DNA of 64,000 bases from Microbacteriaceae bacterium (GCA_027490915.1 JAIXXG010000013.1:1-64000), one strand, 5' to 3'; positions 37,323 to 47,362 are shown, counted from the first letter of the stretch. A program made the numbers and translations. Notes: generated by a model not told the origin, from the sequence alone.

Positions 37323-37925
37323 TCAGCGCGTCACCGGCGAAGGCAGAGCCCCGGGCGGGCTCGCGCTCGGTGCCGACGGTAGCGACCCCGACGACGACGG
37401 CGTCGGAGGCGCGCTCACGCCCGCCGCCGATGCACCCCCCGTCGCCGCCGGGGTCACGAGGGGCACGTCGGTCAGCAGCACGTTTCCGACGAGATCGCCC
37501 CGTCCGTCGAGCACCCCGGAGCCGGCCCCCGCCGGCGTCGGGGCGCCCTGCACGGCGCCAGTGGAGAGAAGGAGGAATGCGGGGCTCACCGTGCTCACGA
37601 CCATGCCGAGCGACTCGGCGTTCGCCGCGACGTTCTGGGCGGAGTCGTACACGTTGAGCCGCTCGGTGAGCACCTGGGCGGTGCGGTCGAGCTCGACACG
37701 CTGCGCCTCGAGCGCGGTGATGCGGTAGGCGCCGTCGGAGAGCACGATGCTCAGCAGCAGCTGCGCCAGCAGGATCGCGAAGACTCCCGCGACGGTCGCG
37801 ACGGCGTACAGCGCACGGGGCCGGGCACTTCGCTGCGCGCGCGTGGGAACGACCTCGAGCGGCGGACGCGCGGGGCTCTGTAGCGGCGCGCGGCGCGGCG
37901 CGGCCGTGATCGGAACGGCGCTCAT
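37323..37925 (-). CDS. FtsL-like bitopic division protein
   Basis: A 200-residue protein in the ftsL slot between rsmH and ftsI. A basic cytosolic tail (to about residue 37), one transmembrane helix (about 40-62) and a short coiled coil (YRITALEAQRVELDRTAQVL) with LNVYDSAQNVAANAESLGM are FtsL-like. After about residue 125 comes a long Pro/Ser/Ala/Gly-rich extracytoplasmic tail that FtsL homologues elsewhere lack. Assignment rests mainly on position and topology. The ATG overlaps the rsmH stop (ATGA). Confidence 0.8.
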   Translation of the reverse strand: MSAVPITAAPRRAPLQSPARPPLEVVPTRAQRSARPRALYAVATVAGVFAILLAQLLLSIVLSDGAYRITALEAQRVELDRTAQVLTERLNVYDSAQNVAANAESLGMVVSTVSPAFLLLSTGAVQGAPTPAGAGSGVLDGRGDLVGNVLLTDVPLVTPAATGGASAAGVSAPPTPSSSGSLPSAPSASPPGALPSPVTR

Positions 37926-38875
37926 GCGGCCTCCCGCACACGCTCGGCGGCGCGCAGCCGCACGGGGATCGCTCGCGGGTTGCGCGCGCGCTCGGCGTCA
38001 TCGGCGAGCTCCGCTCCCCGCACCAGGAGGGCGAACTCCGGGCGGTGCTCGGGCAGCTCGATCGGCAGTCCGCTCGGCGCGGTCGAACGCGTGCGCGCGG
38101 CGAGCTCGCGCTTGACGATGCGGTCTTCGAGCGACTGGTACGCGAGCACGACGATGCGTCCGCCGAGCGCGAGAGCGTCGAGGGCCGCCGGGAGCGCCGC
38201 CTCGAGCGCCTCGAGCTCGCCGTTCACCTCGATGCGCAGGGCCTGGAAGACGCGCTTCGCCGGGTGCCCTGCCCGCTGCACGGCACGAGGGGTCGCCTGG
38301 GCGATCAGGTCGACCAGCTGCGACGACCGCTCGATGGGATGCTCGGCGCGGGCCTGCACGATGCGGCGCGCGTACCGCGGCGCCAGCTTCTCCTCCCCGT
38401 AGGCGTAGAAGATTCGGCGCAGCTCGTCCTCCGGGTAGTCCGCGAGGATGCTCGCCGCCGTCACGCCGCGCGTGCGATCCATGCGCATGTCCAGCGGCGC
38501 GTCCTGCGCGTAGGCGAATCCCCGCTCGGCCTGGTCGAGCTGCATCGACGAGACGCCGAGGTCGAACAGCACGGCGCTGACGCTCTCGATGCCGAGGCCG
38601 TCGAGCGCGGTCCGCAGTCCGCTGTACACGGTGTGCACCAGGTGCACCCGGTCGCCGAAGCGCGCGAGCCGCTCGCCAGCACGGGCGAGCGCGTCGGTGT
38701 CGCGGTCGAGGCCGACGAGCGTGAGGCCCGCGTGGCGCTCGAGCGCCGCCTCCGCGTGGCCCCCGAGACCGAGGGTGGCGTCGACGAGCACCGCCCCCTC
38801 GCGCTCGAGAGCAGGGGCCAGCAGCTCGAGGGTGCGCTCGAGCATGACGGGGATGTGCACGGGAGTCTCTGCCAT
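37922..38875 (-). CDS. rsmH: 16S rRNA (cytosine(1402)-N(4))-methyltransferase
   Basis: A 317-residue SAM-dependent methyltransferase: HIPVMLERTLELL, SAM loop VDATLGLGGHAEAAL, VGLDRDTDAL, FDLGVSSMQLDQAERGF, the inserted helical domain (YGEEKLAPRYARRIV), RVFQALRIEVNGELEALE and AYQSLEDRIVK. It methylates C1402 of 16S rRNA. Its position after mraZ is canonical. An alternative GTG lies one codon upstream. Confidence 0.97.
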   Translation of the reverse strand: MAETPVHIPVMLERTLELLAPALEREGAVLVDATLGLGGHAEAALERHAGLTLVGLDRDTDALARAGERLARFGDRVHLVHTVYSGLRTALDGLGIESVSAVLFDLGVSSMQLDQAERGFAYAQDAPLDMRMDRTRGVTAASILADYPEDELRRIFYAYGEEKLAPRYARRIVQARAEHPIERSSQLVDLIAQATPRAVQRAGHPAKRVFQALRIEVNGELEALEAALPAALDALALGGRIVVLAYQSLEDRIVKRELAARTRSTAPSGLPIELPEHRPEFALLVRGAELADDAERARNPRAIPVRLRAAERVREAA

Positions 38876-38979
38876 GACGCTGCCGGTTCGGGCCGCGGGT
38901 TCCTGATCCCCATCCGTGGCGACCTGGCACCGGGGAAGGTGCGCCAGGGCGGGCGACGGCTGGGAGTCAGGGCCCACGG

Positions 38980-39411
38980 TCAGAAGAGTCCGGGGATCAC
39001 CTCCTCCTCCGTCGCGGCGAAGGCTTCCTCGCGCTCCGCGTAATAGGTGTTCCAGGCCTCGGTCGACCAGATCTCGGCCCGATCGCCGGCGCCGATGACG
39101 GTCAGCTCGCGGTCGAGGCCCGCGTAGTCGCGCAGCACGGCCGGGATCGTCACGCGGTGCTGCGAGTCGGGCTCCTGCTCGCTCGCGCCGGAGAGGAAGA
39201 ACCGCTGGAACTCACGTCCCTGCTTGCTCGTCAGGGGCGCGGTGCGCAGCTTGTCGAGCTGCTGCTGGAAGGTCGCGGCGCTGAAGACGTAGATGCAGTG
39301 CTCCTGGCCGCGCGTCAGCACGACGCCGCCGGCGAGCTCGGCCCGGAACTTGGCCGGGAGGATGATGCGCCCCTTCTCGTCGAGCTTGGGGGTGTGCGTG
39401 CCGAGAAGCAT
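38980..39411 (-). CDS. mraZ: Transcriptional regulator MraZ
   Basis: A 143-residue protein with two AbrB-like swapped-hairpin domains: [23 protein letters not shown] style N-terminal half with DEKGR, and the second half with [18 protein letters not shown]. MraZ forms a ring and binds TGGGN-type direct repeats upstream of its own operon to control division genes. Three evenly spaced TGGAG repeats lie 45-70 bp upstream here. It is the first gene of the dcw cluster. Confidence 0.96.
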   Translation of the reverse strand: MLLGTHTPKLDEKGRIILPAKFRAELAGGVVLTRGQEHCIYVFSAATFQQQLDKLRTAPLTSKQGREFQRFFLSGASEQEPDSQHRVTIPAVLRDYAGLDRELTVIGAGDRAEIWSTEAWNTYYAEREEAFAATEEEVIPGLF

Positions 39412-39454
39412 CGACCTGGCCCCCTCTCATCTCCGGCCCGAGATCAGGTATGTT

Positions 39455-39481
39455 CCTCCACTTTACTCCACATTCCTCCAC
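39455..39481 (-). promoter_or_regulatory. MraZ-box-like array upstream of the dcw cluster
   Basis: On the minus strand GTGGAG occurs three times with an exact 10-bp period (plus-strand CTCCA at 39456-39460, 39466-39470, 39476-39480). Short direct repeats at one-helical-turn spacing upstream of mraZ match the known MraZ operator layout, with TGGAG in place of TGGGN. Confidence 0.65.
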
Positions 39482-39500
39482 AAATGGAAGCATCGTGGGC

Positions 39501-39506
39501 ATTCTA
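39501..39506 (-). promoter_or_regulatory. Candidate -10 of the mraZ/dcw promoter
   Basis: TAGAAT on the minus strand, about 90 bp upstream of mraZ. If used, the MraZ-box-like repeats lie just downstream of the transcription start, suited to repression. Confidence 0.35.
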
Positions 39507-39546
39507 CGCACACATGACCGGCTCCTCCACTCGCGCGGAATGCAGA

Positions 39547-39568
39547 AAGGCCCGGAAATCCGGGCCTT
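39547..39568 (-). terminator. Hairpin between DUF3040 and mraZ
   Basis: AAGGCCCGGA pairs perfectly with TCCGGGCCTT around a 2-nt loop (39547-39568). It insulates the dcw promoter from the upstream DUF3040 gene. The surrounding 39570-39655 is purine-rich, with several TGGAGG copies on the plus strand and no gene. Confidence 0.7.
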
Positions 39569-39656
39569 CTCGCGGTGGAGGAAAGGGGAGCTGAGGTGGA
39601 GGGCTGGTGGAGGGCGAGGGGGTCGGCGACCGCTGCCGAGTCCCCCGCAGGGCGGC

Positions 39657-39677
39657 GGATGCGCGCAATGCGCATCC
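39657..39677. repeat. Small perfect hairpin in the DUF3040-mraZ gap
   Basis: GGATGCGC / GCGCATCC with a 5-nt loop, one of three hairpins in this 350-bp gap. Role unclear. Confidence 0.4.
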
Positions 39678-39710
39678 CGCAGGGCGCGAGCTCACACCCC
39701 CGGACGCCGA

Positions 39711-39740
39711 AACGGGGCCGACCGCGTGGTCGACCCCGTT
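39711..39740 (-). terminator. Terminator just after the DUF3040 gene
   Basis: AACGGGGCCGACC pairs with GGTCGACCCCGTT (one mismatch) around GCGT, 23 bp beyond the DUF3040 stop on the minus strand. Confidence 0.75.
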
Positions 39741-39762
39741 CGGAAGGGAGGGATGTGGAGGG

Positions 39763-40140
39763 CTACTCGCCGCGCTCGTCCTGGCGGCGCTCCCAGCGCT
39801 CGTTCATGGTGGTCATCCACGACGACCGAGGGGCCCGACGGGCGCCCGCGCTCGCGCTCGGGGCGCCGGACTCGGCCGCCGAGCGGCCGGGCGACAGCAC
39901 CATGAGCACACCGCCGAGCATGAGGCCGAAACCGACCACACCGACGAGCGGCTGCTGCACGATCACGCCGGCGACGAGGGCGGCCACACCGGCGACCGCG
40001 AGAAGAGCGCCGATGACGATCAGACGGTAGTTCGGCTTGCCGCGGCGCCCGGCGACGGTCGCGACGAAGTCGGCGTCGTTCTGGTAGAGATTGCGCTCCA
40101 TCTCTTCCAGGAGGCGCTGCTCGTGCTCAGACAGCGGCAT
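39763..40140 (-). CDS. DUF3040 membrane protein
   Basis: A 125-residue actinobacterial protein: N-terminal MPLSEHEQRLLEEMERNLYQ (the DUF3040 signature), then two close transmembrane helices (about residues 40-60 and 63-82), and an Arg/Trp-rich cytosolic tail. Function unknown. The equivalent gene sits near mraZ in mycobacteria as well (Rv2169c position). AAGGGG precedes the ATG; TAGAAT upstream (plus-strand ATTCTA near 40189) is a candidate -10. Confidence 0.9.
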   Translation of the reverse strand: MPLSEHEQRLLEEMERNLYQNDADFVATVAGRRGKPNYRLIVIGALLAVAGVAALVAGVIVQQPLVGVVGFGLMLGGVLMVLSPGRSAAESGAPSASAGARRAPRSSWMTTMNERWERRQDERGE

Positions 40141-40208
40141 GATGACCCCTTCGACGGACGGCAGTGCGGGCGGGACCCGCTCCACCATTCTAGGCTCGCG
40201 ACGCTGGA

Positions 40209-40214
40209 TAGGCT
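40209..40214 (+). promoter_or_regulatory. Candidate -10 for the polyprenyl synthase gene (leaderless)
   Basis: TAGGCT, 6 nt before the GTG at 40221. Confidence 0.5.
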
Positions 40215-40220
40215 AGGCGG

Positions 40221-41342
40221 GTGCCTGAGAGAACGCGGTTAGTCGACCTGGTCAATGCCCGACTCGAGGCGTTCCTCGATGAGCGCGCGGGCCAGCTCGA
40301 GGCGGTCGCCCCCGACCTGGAGGTCTTCACCGACGCCGCCCGCGACCTGCTGCGCGGAGGCAAGCGCTTCCGCGCTCTGTTCTGCTACTGGGGGTGGCAT
40401 GCCGTGGCCGGCACGGTGCGGGCGGACGACCTGCTCGCCGAGCTCGACACCCACACCGACCTGCCGAGCGTCATCGAGGCGGCGGCCGCGCTCGAGATCT
40501 TCCACGCCGCGGCGCTCGTGCACGACGACATCATGGACAACTCCGACACCCGCCGCGGCATGCCGGCCGCCCACCGTCGCTTCGAGGCCGATCACGCCCG
40601 CCGCGAGTGGACGGGCAGCGCGCGCACCTACGGCACGGCGACGGCCCTCCTGCTCGGCGACCTCCTGCTGGGATGGAGCGACGAGCTGCTCGATGCCGGG
40701 CTCTCGCGGCTGAGCGACCCGCGCAGCGCCCGGGCCGCCCGGGGCGAGTTCCAGACGATGCGCACCGAGGTCACTGTCGGGCAGTACCTCGACATCCTCG
40801 AGGAGGTCGCCTGGCGCGACGCCGACGAGGCCGACCTGCTGCCGCGCGCCCACCGCGTCGTGACCTACAAGTCGGCGAAGTACTCCATCGAGGCGCCCCT
40901 CGCGCTCGGCGGGCTCATGGCGGGCGGCTCGCTCGAGCAGGTCGCGGCGCTGCGCGCGTTCGGCCTGCCGCTCGGCGTCGCGTTCCAGTTGCGGGACGAC
41001 CTGCTCGGCGTCTTCGGCGACCCCGCGATCACGGGCAAGCCGGCCGGCGACGACCTGCGGGAGGGCAAGCGCACCGTCATCATCGCCCTCGCCCGCGCGG
41101 CGCTGCCCGCCGGGGCCGTGGCACTCATCGACGAGCTGCTCGGCGACCCCGACCTCTCGGAGCATCAGATCGCGACGCTGCAGGCGACGATCCGCGACAG
41201 CGGCGCCGTCGAGACCACCGAGCGCATCATCGAGCGATCGGTGCAGGAGGCGCTCGCGGCCCTCGAGGATGCCCCGCTGAGCCGATCGGCCCGCGCCGAG
41301 CTCGTCGGCCTCAGTGACCTGGTCACCCGCCGCGCGCACTGA
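40221..41342 (+). CDS. Trans-isoprenyl diphosphate synthase
   Basis: A 373-residue prenyltransferase with both aspartate-rich motifs: first HDDIMDNSD (FARM, about residues 100-108) and second QLRDDLLGVFGD (SARM, about 255-266), plus GGKRFRALF, TYKSAKYSIEAPL and the late GKRT. It condenses IPP with allylic diphosphates; chain length (C15-C20 or longer) cannot be told by eye. Order with the Rv2175c-like and kinase genes matches mycobacterial idsA2-Rv2175c-pknL. The GTG start is apparently leaderless. Confidence 0.94.
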   Translation: MPERTRLVDLVNARLEAFLDERAGQLEAVAPDLEVFTDAARDLLRGGKRFRALFCYWGWHAVAGTVRADDLLAELDTHTDLPSVIEAAAALEIFHAAALVHDDIMDNSDTRRGMPAAHRRFEADHARREWTGSARTYGTATALLLGDLLLGWSDELLDAGLSRLSDPRSARAARGEFQTMRTEVTVGQYLDILEEVAWRDADEADLLPRAHRVVTYKSAKYSIEAPLALGGLMAGGSLEQVAALRAFGLPLGVAFQLRDDLLGVFGDPAITGKPAGDDLREGKRTVIIALARAALPAGAVALIDELLGDPDLSEHQIATLQATIRDSGAVETTERIIERSVQEALAALEDAPLSRSARAELVGLSDLVTRRAH

Positions 41343-41363
41343 CGGCAGCGCGGGTCAGCGAGG

Positions 41364-41729
41364 CTAGAAGGCGAGGGCCTGGGCCACGCGGCGCACCTCG
41401 GCCTTGCGGCCGGCTCGCAGCGCCTCGATCGGGCTCGCGCCGAGCAGCTCGTTCGGGCTGAGCATCCACTCCATCGCCTCGTCGTCGGTGAACCCGTCGT
41501 CGGCCAGCAGGATGAGCGTGCCCCGCAGATCCTTCACCGGGGCCCCGTCGAGCAGGAACTCCTCGGGAACGACGAGCACCTTGTCGCGGCGCACGGCGAG
41601 CAGCTGGCGCTCCTCAAGCAACCGGTGCACCCGCCCGGGGCTGAGCGACAGGATGTCGACGAGGTCAGGAACGGTCAACCAGCGAGCGGATTCAGCAGGC
41701 ACGGTTCCAGGGTGCCATGACGAGACCAT
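41364..41729 (-). CDS. Rv2175c-like DNA-binding protein
   Basis: A 121-residue protein: N-terminal winged-helix-like segment (WLTVPDLVDILSLSPGRVHRLLEERQLLAVRRD) and C-terminal domain with LRGTLILLADDGFTDDEAMEWML. This matches the Rv2175c family, whose mycobacterial member binds DNA and is a substrate of the adjacent kinase PknL. Here the kinase lies two genes away, so regulation by phosphorylation is plausible. Threonines near the N-terminus (in PGTVPAES) could be sites, as inference. Confidence 0.87.
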   Translation of the reverse strand: MVSSWHPGTVPAESARWLTVPDLVDILSLSPGRVHRLLEERQLLAVRRDKVLVVPEEFLLDGAPVKDLRGTLILLADDGFTDDEAMEWMLSPNELLGASPIEALRAGRKAEVRRVAQALAF

Positions 41730-41750
41730 CCCCTCGCACCGCCGCGCATG

Positions 41751-41805
41751 TTACGAACATGTAAACCCGTGTCACTTCTGTCACTTCCGATGACACGCGT
41801 AGTAC
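41751..41805 (+). promoter_or_regulatory. AT-rich divergent promoter region with stacked repeats
   Basis: The only AT-rich patch of the Rv2175c/LysM gap. It holds a dyad TTAC-6-GTAA (41751-41764), a 9-bp-period direct repeat GTCACTTC (41771-41778, 41780-41787), an enclosing dyad GTGTCA/TGACAC (41769-41774, 41791-41796) and a -10-like TAGTAC (41800-41805) facing the LysM gene. It reads as an operator-rich promoter. Confidence 0.5.
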
Positions 41806-41812
41806 TCTGTCA

Positions 41813-41849
41813 CCGCAGACCGCCGTCTGCGGGCGCGACGAACGCGCCC
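41813..41849 (+). other. Two overlapping stem-loops in the LysM-gene leader
   Basis: CCGCAGAC/GTCTGCGG (41813-41820, 41825-41832) and GGGCGCG/CGCGCCC (41831-41837, 41843-41849) are perfect stems that share two bases, so extended forms compete. They lie in the predicted leader of about 63 nt before the ATG at 41875. It is too short for a ydaO-type riboswitch. Confidence 0.45.
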
Positions 41850-41874
41850 GGGAAGCGATCGGGGGCCGACCGAG

Positions 41875-43224
41875 ATGACCGACGTGCAGCACGCTGCGCC
41901 ATCCCGTCTCGACGCGCGCGGTGCCGAGGCCGTCATCGACGAGCGGGCCCGCGCCGTGTTCGCGGGGCTCGCGCCCCGTGTGACCGCCGCCACTGCCGCA
42001 CCCGAGGCGGGCATCCTGCAGCAGCGCCTGCGCGCCGCCGCGCTGTCGACCATGCCCGTCGTGCTGACGGGAGCGATCGCGCTCGGAGTCGGCGTCGCCG
42101 CACCCGCCGACGCCGCGCCGACCCGCAAGCCGGCGCCGCCGCGCCCCGAGCAGGCTCCCGAACCCGTCTCGCTGCGGTCGGCCATCGCGGCGATCGGCTC
42201 GGCCGTCATGCCGGGTGCCCTCGCCGCGCAGACGGTCACGACCCTGGCCGCACCGGCCGCCTACACCGTGCAGCCGGGCGACACCGTCAGCAGCATCGCC
42301 CAGCGCTACGGTCTGGCGACGGCGGGCGTGCTGGCGCTCAACGGGCTCTCGTGGTCGTCGTCGATCTTCCCGGGCCAGGTGCTGCGCCTCACCACCGCCC
42401 CGGTCAAGGCCACCGGGCTCCCGGCCCCGACAACGGTGAACGGGCGCTACACGATCGTCAAGGGCGACACCCTCTCGGCACTGGCCGCGCGCTTCGGCGT
42501 CACGACGCAGTCGATCCTCGACAGCAACGGCCTGACCTGGTCGAGCATCGTGTACCCCGGGCAGACCATCGTCATCCCGGGCCGGGTCGCCGCTCCGACG
42601 CCCGCGCCGGCTCCGATCGTCGGCACCGCCGCCGACGTGCCCCAGGCGCTCGGCAACGAGGTCGAGCAGCAGGATGCGGCGCCTGCCAGCGCCGGGCTCG
42701 CGGCCGCCGTCGCCGCGATGCCCGTGCTCGACCGACCTGCCCTCCCCGTGAGCCCGCGACGTCCGGCCGCGTCGCCCTCGACCGGAAACGGGTCGTCGCC
42801 CCGACCGCCGAGCAGCGGCAGCGTCACCCCGATGTCGGCCGAGATGCGCCAGAACGCAGCGATCATCGTGCGGGTCGGCCGCGAGCTCGGCGTGCCCGAG
42901 TACGGCATCGTCATCGCACTGGCCACGGCCATGCAGGAGTCGTCGCTGCGCAACATCTCGTGGGGCGATCGAGACTCGGTCGGTCTGTTCCAGCAGCGCC
43001 CGAGCTCCGGCTGGGGCACGGTCGCCCAGATCATGGATCCGGCCCACGCCGCCAAGCTCTTCTACGTCGGGCGCAGCGGCTACACCCGCGGTCTGCTCGA
43101 CATCCCCGGGTGGCAGAGCATGACCCTCACGCGGGCGGCGCAGGCCGTGCAGATCTCCGCCTACCCCGACGCCTACGCCAAGTGGGAGGCGAGCGCGTGG
43201 GCGTGGTACTACGAGCTGACCTGA
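41875..43224 (+). CDS. LysM-repeat protein with C-terminal lysozyme-like domain
   Basis: A 449-residue secreted or membrane-anchored wall protein. A long basic/Ala-rich N-terminus precedes a hydrophobic segment (about residues 60-78) ending in APADAAP. Two LysM domains follow, YTVQPGDTVSSIAQRYGL (about 130-175) and YTIVKGDTLSALAARFGV (about 192-235), then a Pro/Ala linker. A C-terminal domain (about 320-449) contains ALATAMQESSLRNI and GDRDSVGLFQQRPSSGWGT, resembling the transglycosylase-like domain seen in actinobacterial LysM proteins; the Glu of MQES is a candidate acid. It probably binds or remodels peptidoglycan. It lies directly upstream of the PASTA kinase. Confidence 0.88.
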   Translation: MTDVQHAAPSRLDARGAEAVIDERARAVFAGLAPRVTAATAAPEAGILQQRLRAAALSTMPVVLTGAIALGVGVAAPADAAPTRKPAPPRPEQAPEPVSLRSAIAAIGSAVMPGALAAQTVTTLAAPAAYTVQPGDTVSSIAQRYGLATAGVLALNGLSWSSSIFPGQVLRLTTAPVKATGLPAPTTVNGRYTIVKGDTLSALAARFGVTTQSILDSNGLTWSSIVYPGQTIVIPGRVAAPTPAPAPIVGTAADVPQALGNEVEQQDAAPASAGLAAAVAAMPVLDRPALPVSPRRPAASPSTGNGSSPRPPSSGSVTPMSAEMRQNAAIIVRVGRELGVPEYGIVIALATAMQESSLRNISWGDRDSVGLFQQRPSSGWGTVAQIMDPAHAAKLFYVGRSGYTRGLLDIPGWQSMTLTRAAQAVQISAYPDAYAKWEASAWAWYYELT

Positions 43225-43296
43225 GCACGCGCATCCGCGTCATCGCAGCGGTGCGCCGCACGGGTGTGGCGCCCGGGGCCCACGGGCCCCGCGACC

Positions 43297-43302
43297 TAGA
43301 CT
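43297..43302 (+). promoter_or_regulatory. Candidate -10 for the PASTA kinase gene (leaderless)
   Basis: TAGACT, 6 nt before the GTG at 43309. The same hexamer and spacing precede pgsA. Confidence 0.5.
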
Positions 43303-43308
43303 GAACCG

Positions 43309-45233
<1,925 letters not shown>

Positions 45234-45237
<4 letters not shown>

Positions 45238-46604
45238 CTGCGCCCGAGCTCCTCGGCCACGAGGAAGGCGAGCTCGAGCGACTGCATGTGGTTGAGGCGC
45301 GGATCGCAGAGCGACTCGTAGCGGGTCGCGAGCGTCTCCTCGTCGATCTGCTCCGAGCCGCCGAGGCACTCGGTGACATCGTCGCCCGTGAGCTCGACGT
45401 GGATGCCGCCGGGGTGCGTGCCCGCCGCGCGGTGCGCCTCGAAGAAGCCCTTGACCTCGTCGACGACGTCGTCGAAGCGGCGCGTCTTGTAGCCCGTGGG
45501 GGTCGTGAGTCCGTTGCCGTGCATCGGGTCGGTCACCCACAGCGGGTTGGCGTCGAGGCCCTTGACGGCCTCGAGCAGCGGCGGCAGGGCATCCCGGATG
45601 GTGCCCGCGCCCATGCGCGTGATGAAGGTAAGACGACCGGGCTCGCGCTCGGGGTCGAGCACGTCGATGAGCCGCTCCATCACCTCGGGCGTGGTGGAGG
45701 GACCGAGCTTGACGCCGATCGGGTTGCGGATGCGCCGGAAGAAATCGACGTGAGCGCCGTCGAGATCGCGGGTGCGCTCGCCGATCCAGAGGAAGTGCGC
45801 GCTCGTGTTGTAGGGGGTGCCGGTGCGGGAGTCGATGCGCGTCATGGGGCGCTCGTAGTCCATCAGCAGGCCCTCGTGGCTCGAGTAGAACTCGACGCGC
45901 TTGAGCTCGTCGAAGTCGGCACCCGCCGCCTCCATGAACTTGACGGCGCGGTCGATCTCCTTCGCGAGGCCCTCGTAGCGCTGGTTCGCGGGGTTCGCGG
46001 CGAAGCCCTTGTTCCAGCTGTGCACCATGCGCAGGTCGGCGAAACCACCCTGCGTGAAGGCGCGGATGAGGTTCAGGGTTGAGGCGCTGGTGTGGTACCC
46101 CTTCACCAGGCGGGCCGGGTCGGCCTGGCGCGACTCGGGCGTGAAGTCGTAGCCGTTGACGATGTCGCCGCGGTAGGCGGGCAGCGTGACATCGCCGCGG
46201 GTCTCGGTGTCGCTCGAGCGGGGCTTCGCGAACTGCCCGGCCATGCGGCCCATCTTGATCACGGGCATGGAGGCGCCGTAGGTGAGCACGACCGCCATCT
46301 GGAGGATCGTCTTGACGCGGTTGCGGATCTGGTCGGCGGTCGCCCCCGCGAACGTCTCGGCGCAGTCACCGCCCTGCAGCAGGAACGCCTCACCGCGGGC
46401 GGCGCGCGCCAGGCGGTCGCGCAGCATGTCGACCTCGCCCGCGAAGACGAGCGGGGGCAGCGTGGCCAGCTCGGCAGAGGCTGCCGCGACCGCGGCGCGG
46501 TCGGGCCACTCGGGCTGCTGCTTGATCGGGAGGGTGCGCCAGTGGTCGAGCCCGGCGACGACGGCGGGGTCAGCATGAACGACGGGCTCGAAGGGGTCGA
46601 CCAC
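45234..46604 (-). CDS. aroG: Class II 3-deoxy-7-phosphoheptulonate synthase
   Basis: A 456-residue enzyme condensing PEP and erythrose-4-phosphate at the head of the shikimate pathway. Class II markers: WRTLPIKQQPEWPD near the start, LLQGGDCAETFAG (metal Cys), MPVIKMGRMAGQFAKPRSS, ADLRMVHSWNKGF, SSHEGLLMDYERP, GVKLGPSTTPEV, ITRMGAGTIRDALPP, DPMHGNG and HVELTGDDVTECLGG. Length matches the mycobacterial AroG. The GTG at 46604 opens the conserved N-terminus. The last bases overlap the kinase stop (CTAG). Confidence 0.97.
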
Positions 46605-46642
46605 GGGGGGAATCCTCACAGCTGGTGGGGTGTCACGGCGGA

Positions 46643-46662
46643 CGGGCCCCGCAGAGGGCCCG
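46643..46662 (-). terminator. Hairpin between plsC and aroG
   Basis: CGGGCCC / GGGCCCG with a 6-nt loop just past the plsC stop. With no U-run it may be a weak plsC terminator or a leader structure of aroG. Confidence 0.4.
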
Positions 46663-46672
46663 GCTTTCCAGC

Positions 46673-47362
46673 CTACCGGGCGTTCGCGGGGCGCTTGTCC
46701 TTGACGGTCGTGGCGTAGACGTCGCGGTACTCCTGGCCGCTCAGGCGGCCGAGCTCGTACATGATCTCGTCGGTGATCGACCGCAGCACGAAACGGTCGC
46801 CCTCCATGCCCTGGAACCGCGAGAAGTCGAGCGGCTCGCCGAAGACGACACCGGGGCGCACGACCTTCGGCAGCTTCGAGCCGATCGGCATGACCTTCTC
46901 GGTGTCGATCATCGCGACCGGTACGACCGGGGCCCCCGACTCGAGGATCATGCGGGCCACCCCGGTGCGGCCGCGGTACATGATGCCGTCGGGGCTGCGC
47001 GTGCCCTCGGGGTAGATGCCGAGCGCGTAGCCCTCCGCGAGCACCTTCAGCCCGGTGTTGAGCGAGGCCTCGCTCGCCTTGCCGCCCGACCGGTCGATCG
47101 GAAGCTGCCCGCTCGCCTCGAAGAACATGCGGATCAGCCAGCCCTTGATGCCGCGGCCGGTGAAGTAGTCGCTCTTGGCGAGGAACACCACGCGCCGATC
47201 GAGCACGAGCGGCAGGAAGACGGAGTCGGTGAACGAGAGGTGGTTGCTGGCGAGGATCACGGCGCCCGTGCGGGGAACGTTCTCGACGCCGCGCACCCAC
47301 GGCCGGAAGGCGGTGAGCAGGATCGGCCCGATCACGAGGTTCTTCATCAGCCAGTAGAACAC
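46673..47362 (-). CDS. plsC: 1-acylglycerol-3-phosphate O-acyltransferase family protein
   Basis: A 229-residue membrane-associated acyltransferase with the PlsC motifs NHLSFTD (NHx4D, about residue 40), FFEASGQLPIDRSGG, and EGTRSPDG (about 119), plus VVPVAMI. It acylates lysophosphatidate or a related acceptor. Mycobacterial genomes carry a plsC-like gene at the same place relative to aroG. The GTG start follows GGAAGGGG. Confidence 0.93.
   Translation of the reverse strand: MFYWLMKNLVIGPILLTAFRPWVRGVENVPRTGAVILASNHLSFTDSVFLPLVLDRRVVFLAKSDYFTGRGIKGWLIRMFFEASGQLPIDRSGGKASEASLNTGLKVLAEGYALGIYPEGTRSPDGIMYRGRTGVARMILESGAPVVPVAMIDTEKVMPIGSKLPKVVRPGVVFGEPLDFSRFQGMEGDRFVLRSITDEIMYELGRLSGQEYRDVYATTVKDKRPANAR

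Noticed and set aside
39481-39760. A tRNA or small protein gene in the largest gap
   Set aside because: The hairpins do not form a cloverleaf, there is no T-loop consensus, and no ORF with a convincing start and composition exists.
41806-41874. ydaO (c-di-AMP) riboswitch before the LysM gene
   Set aside because: The available leader is about 63 nt, far shorter than the ydaO aptamer, and the conserved core is not seen. Only simple stems are present.
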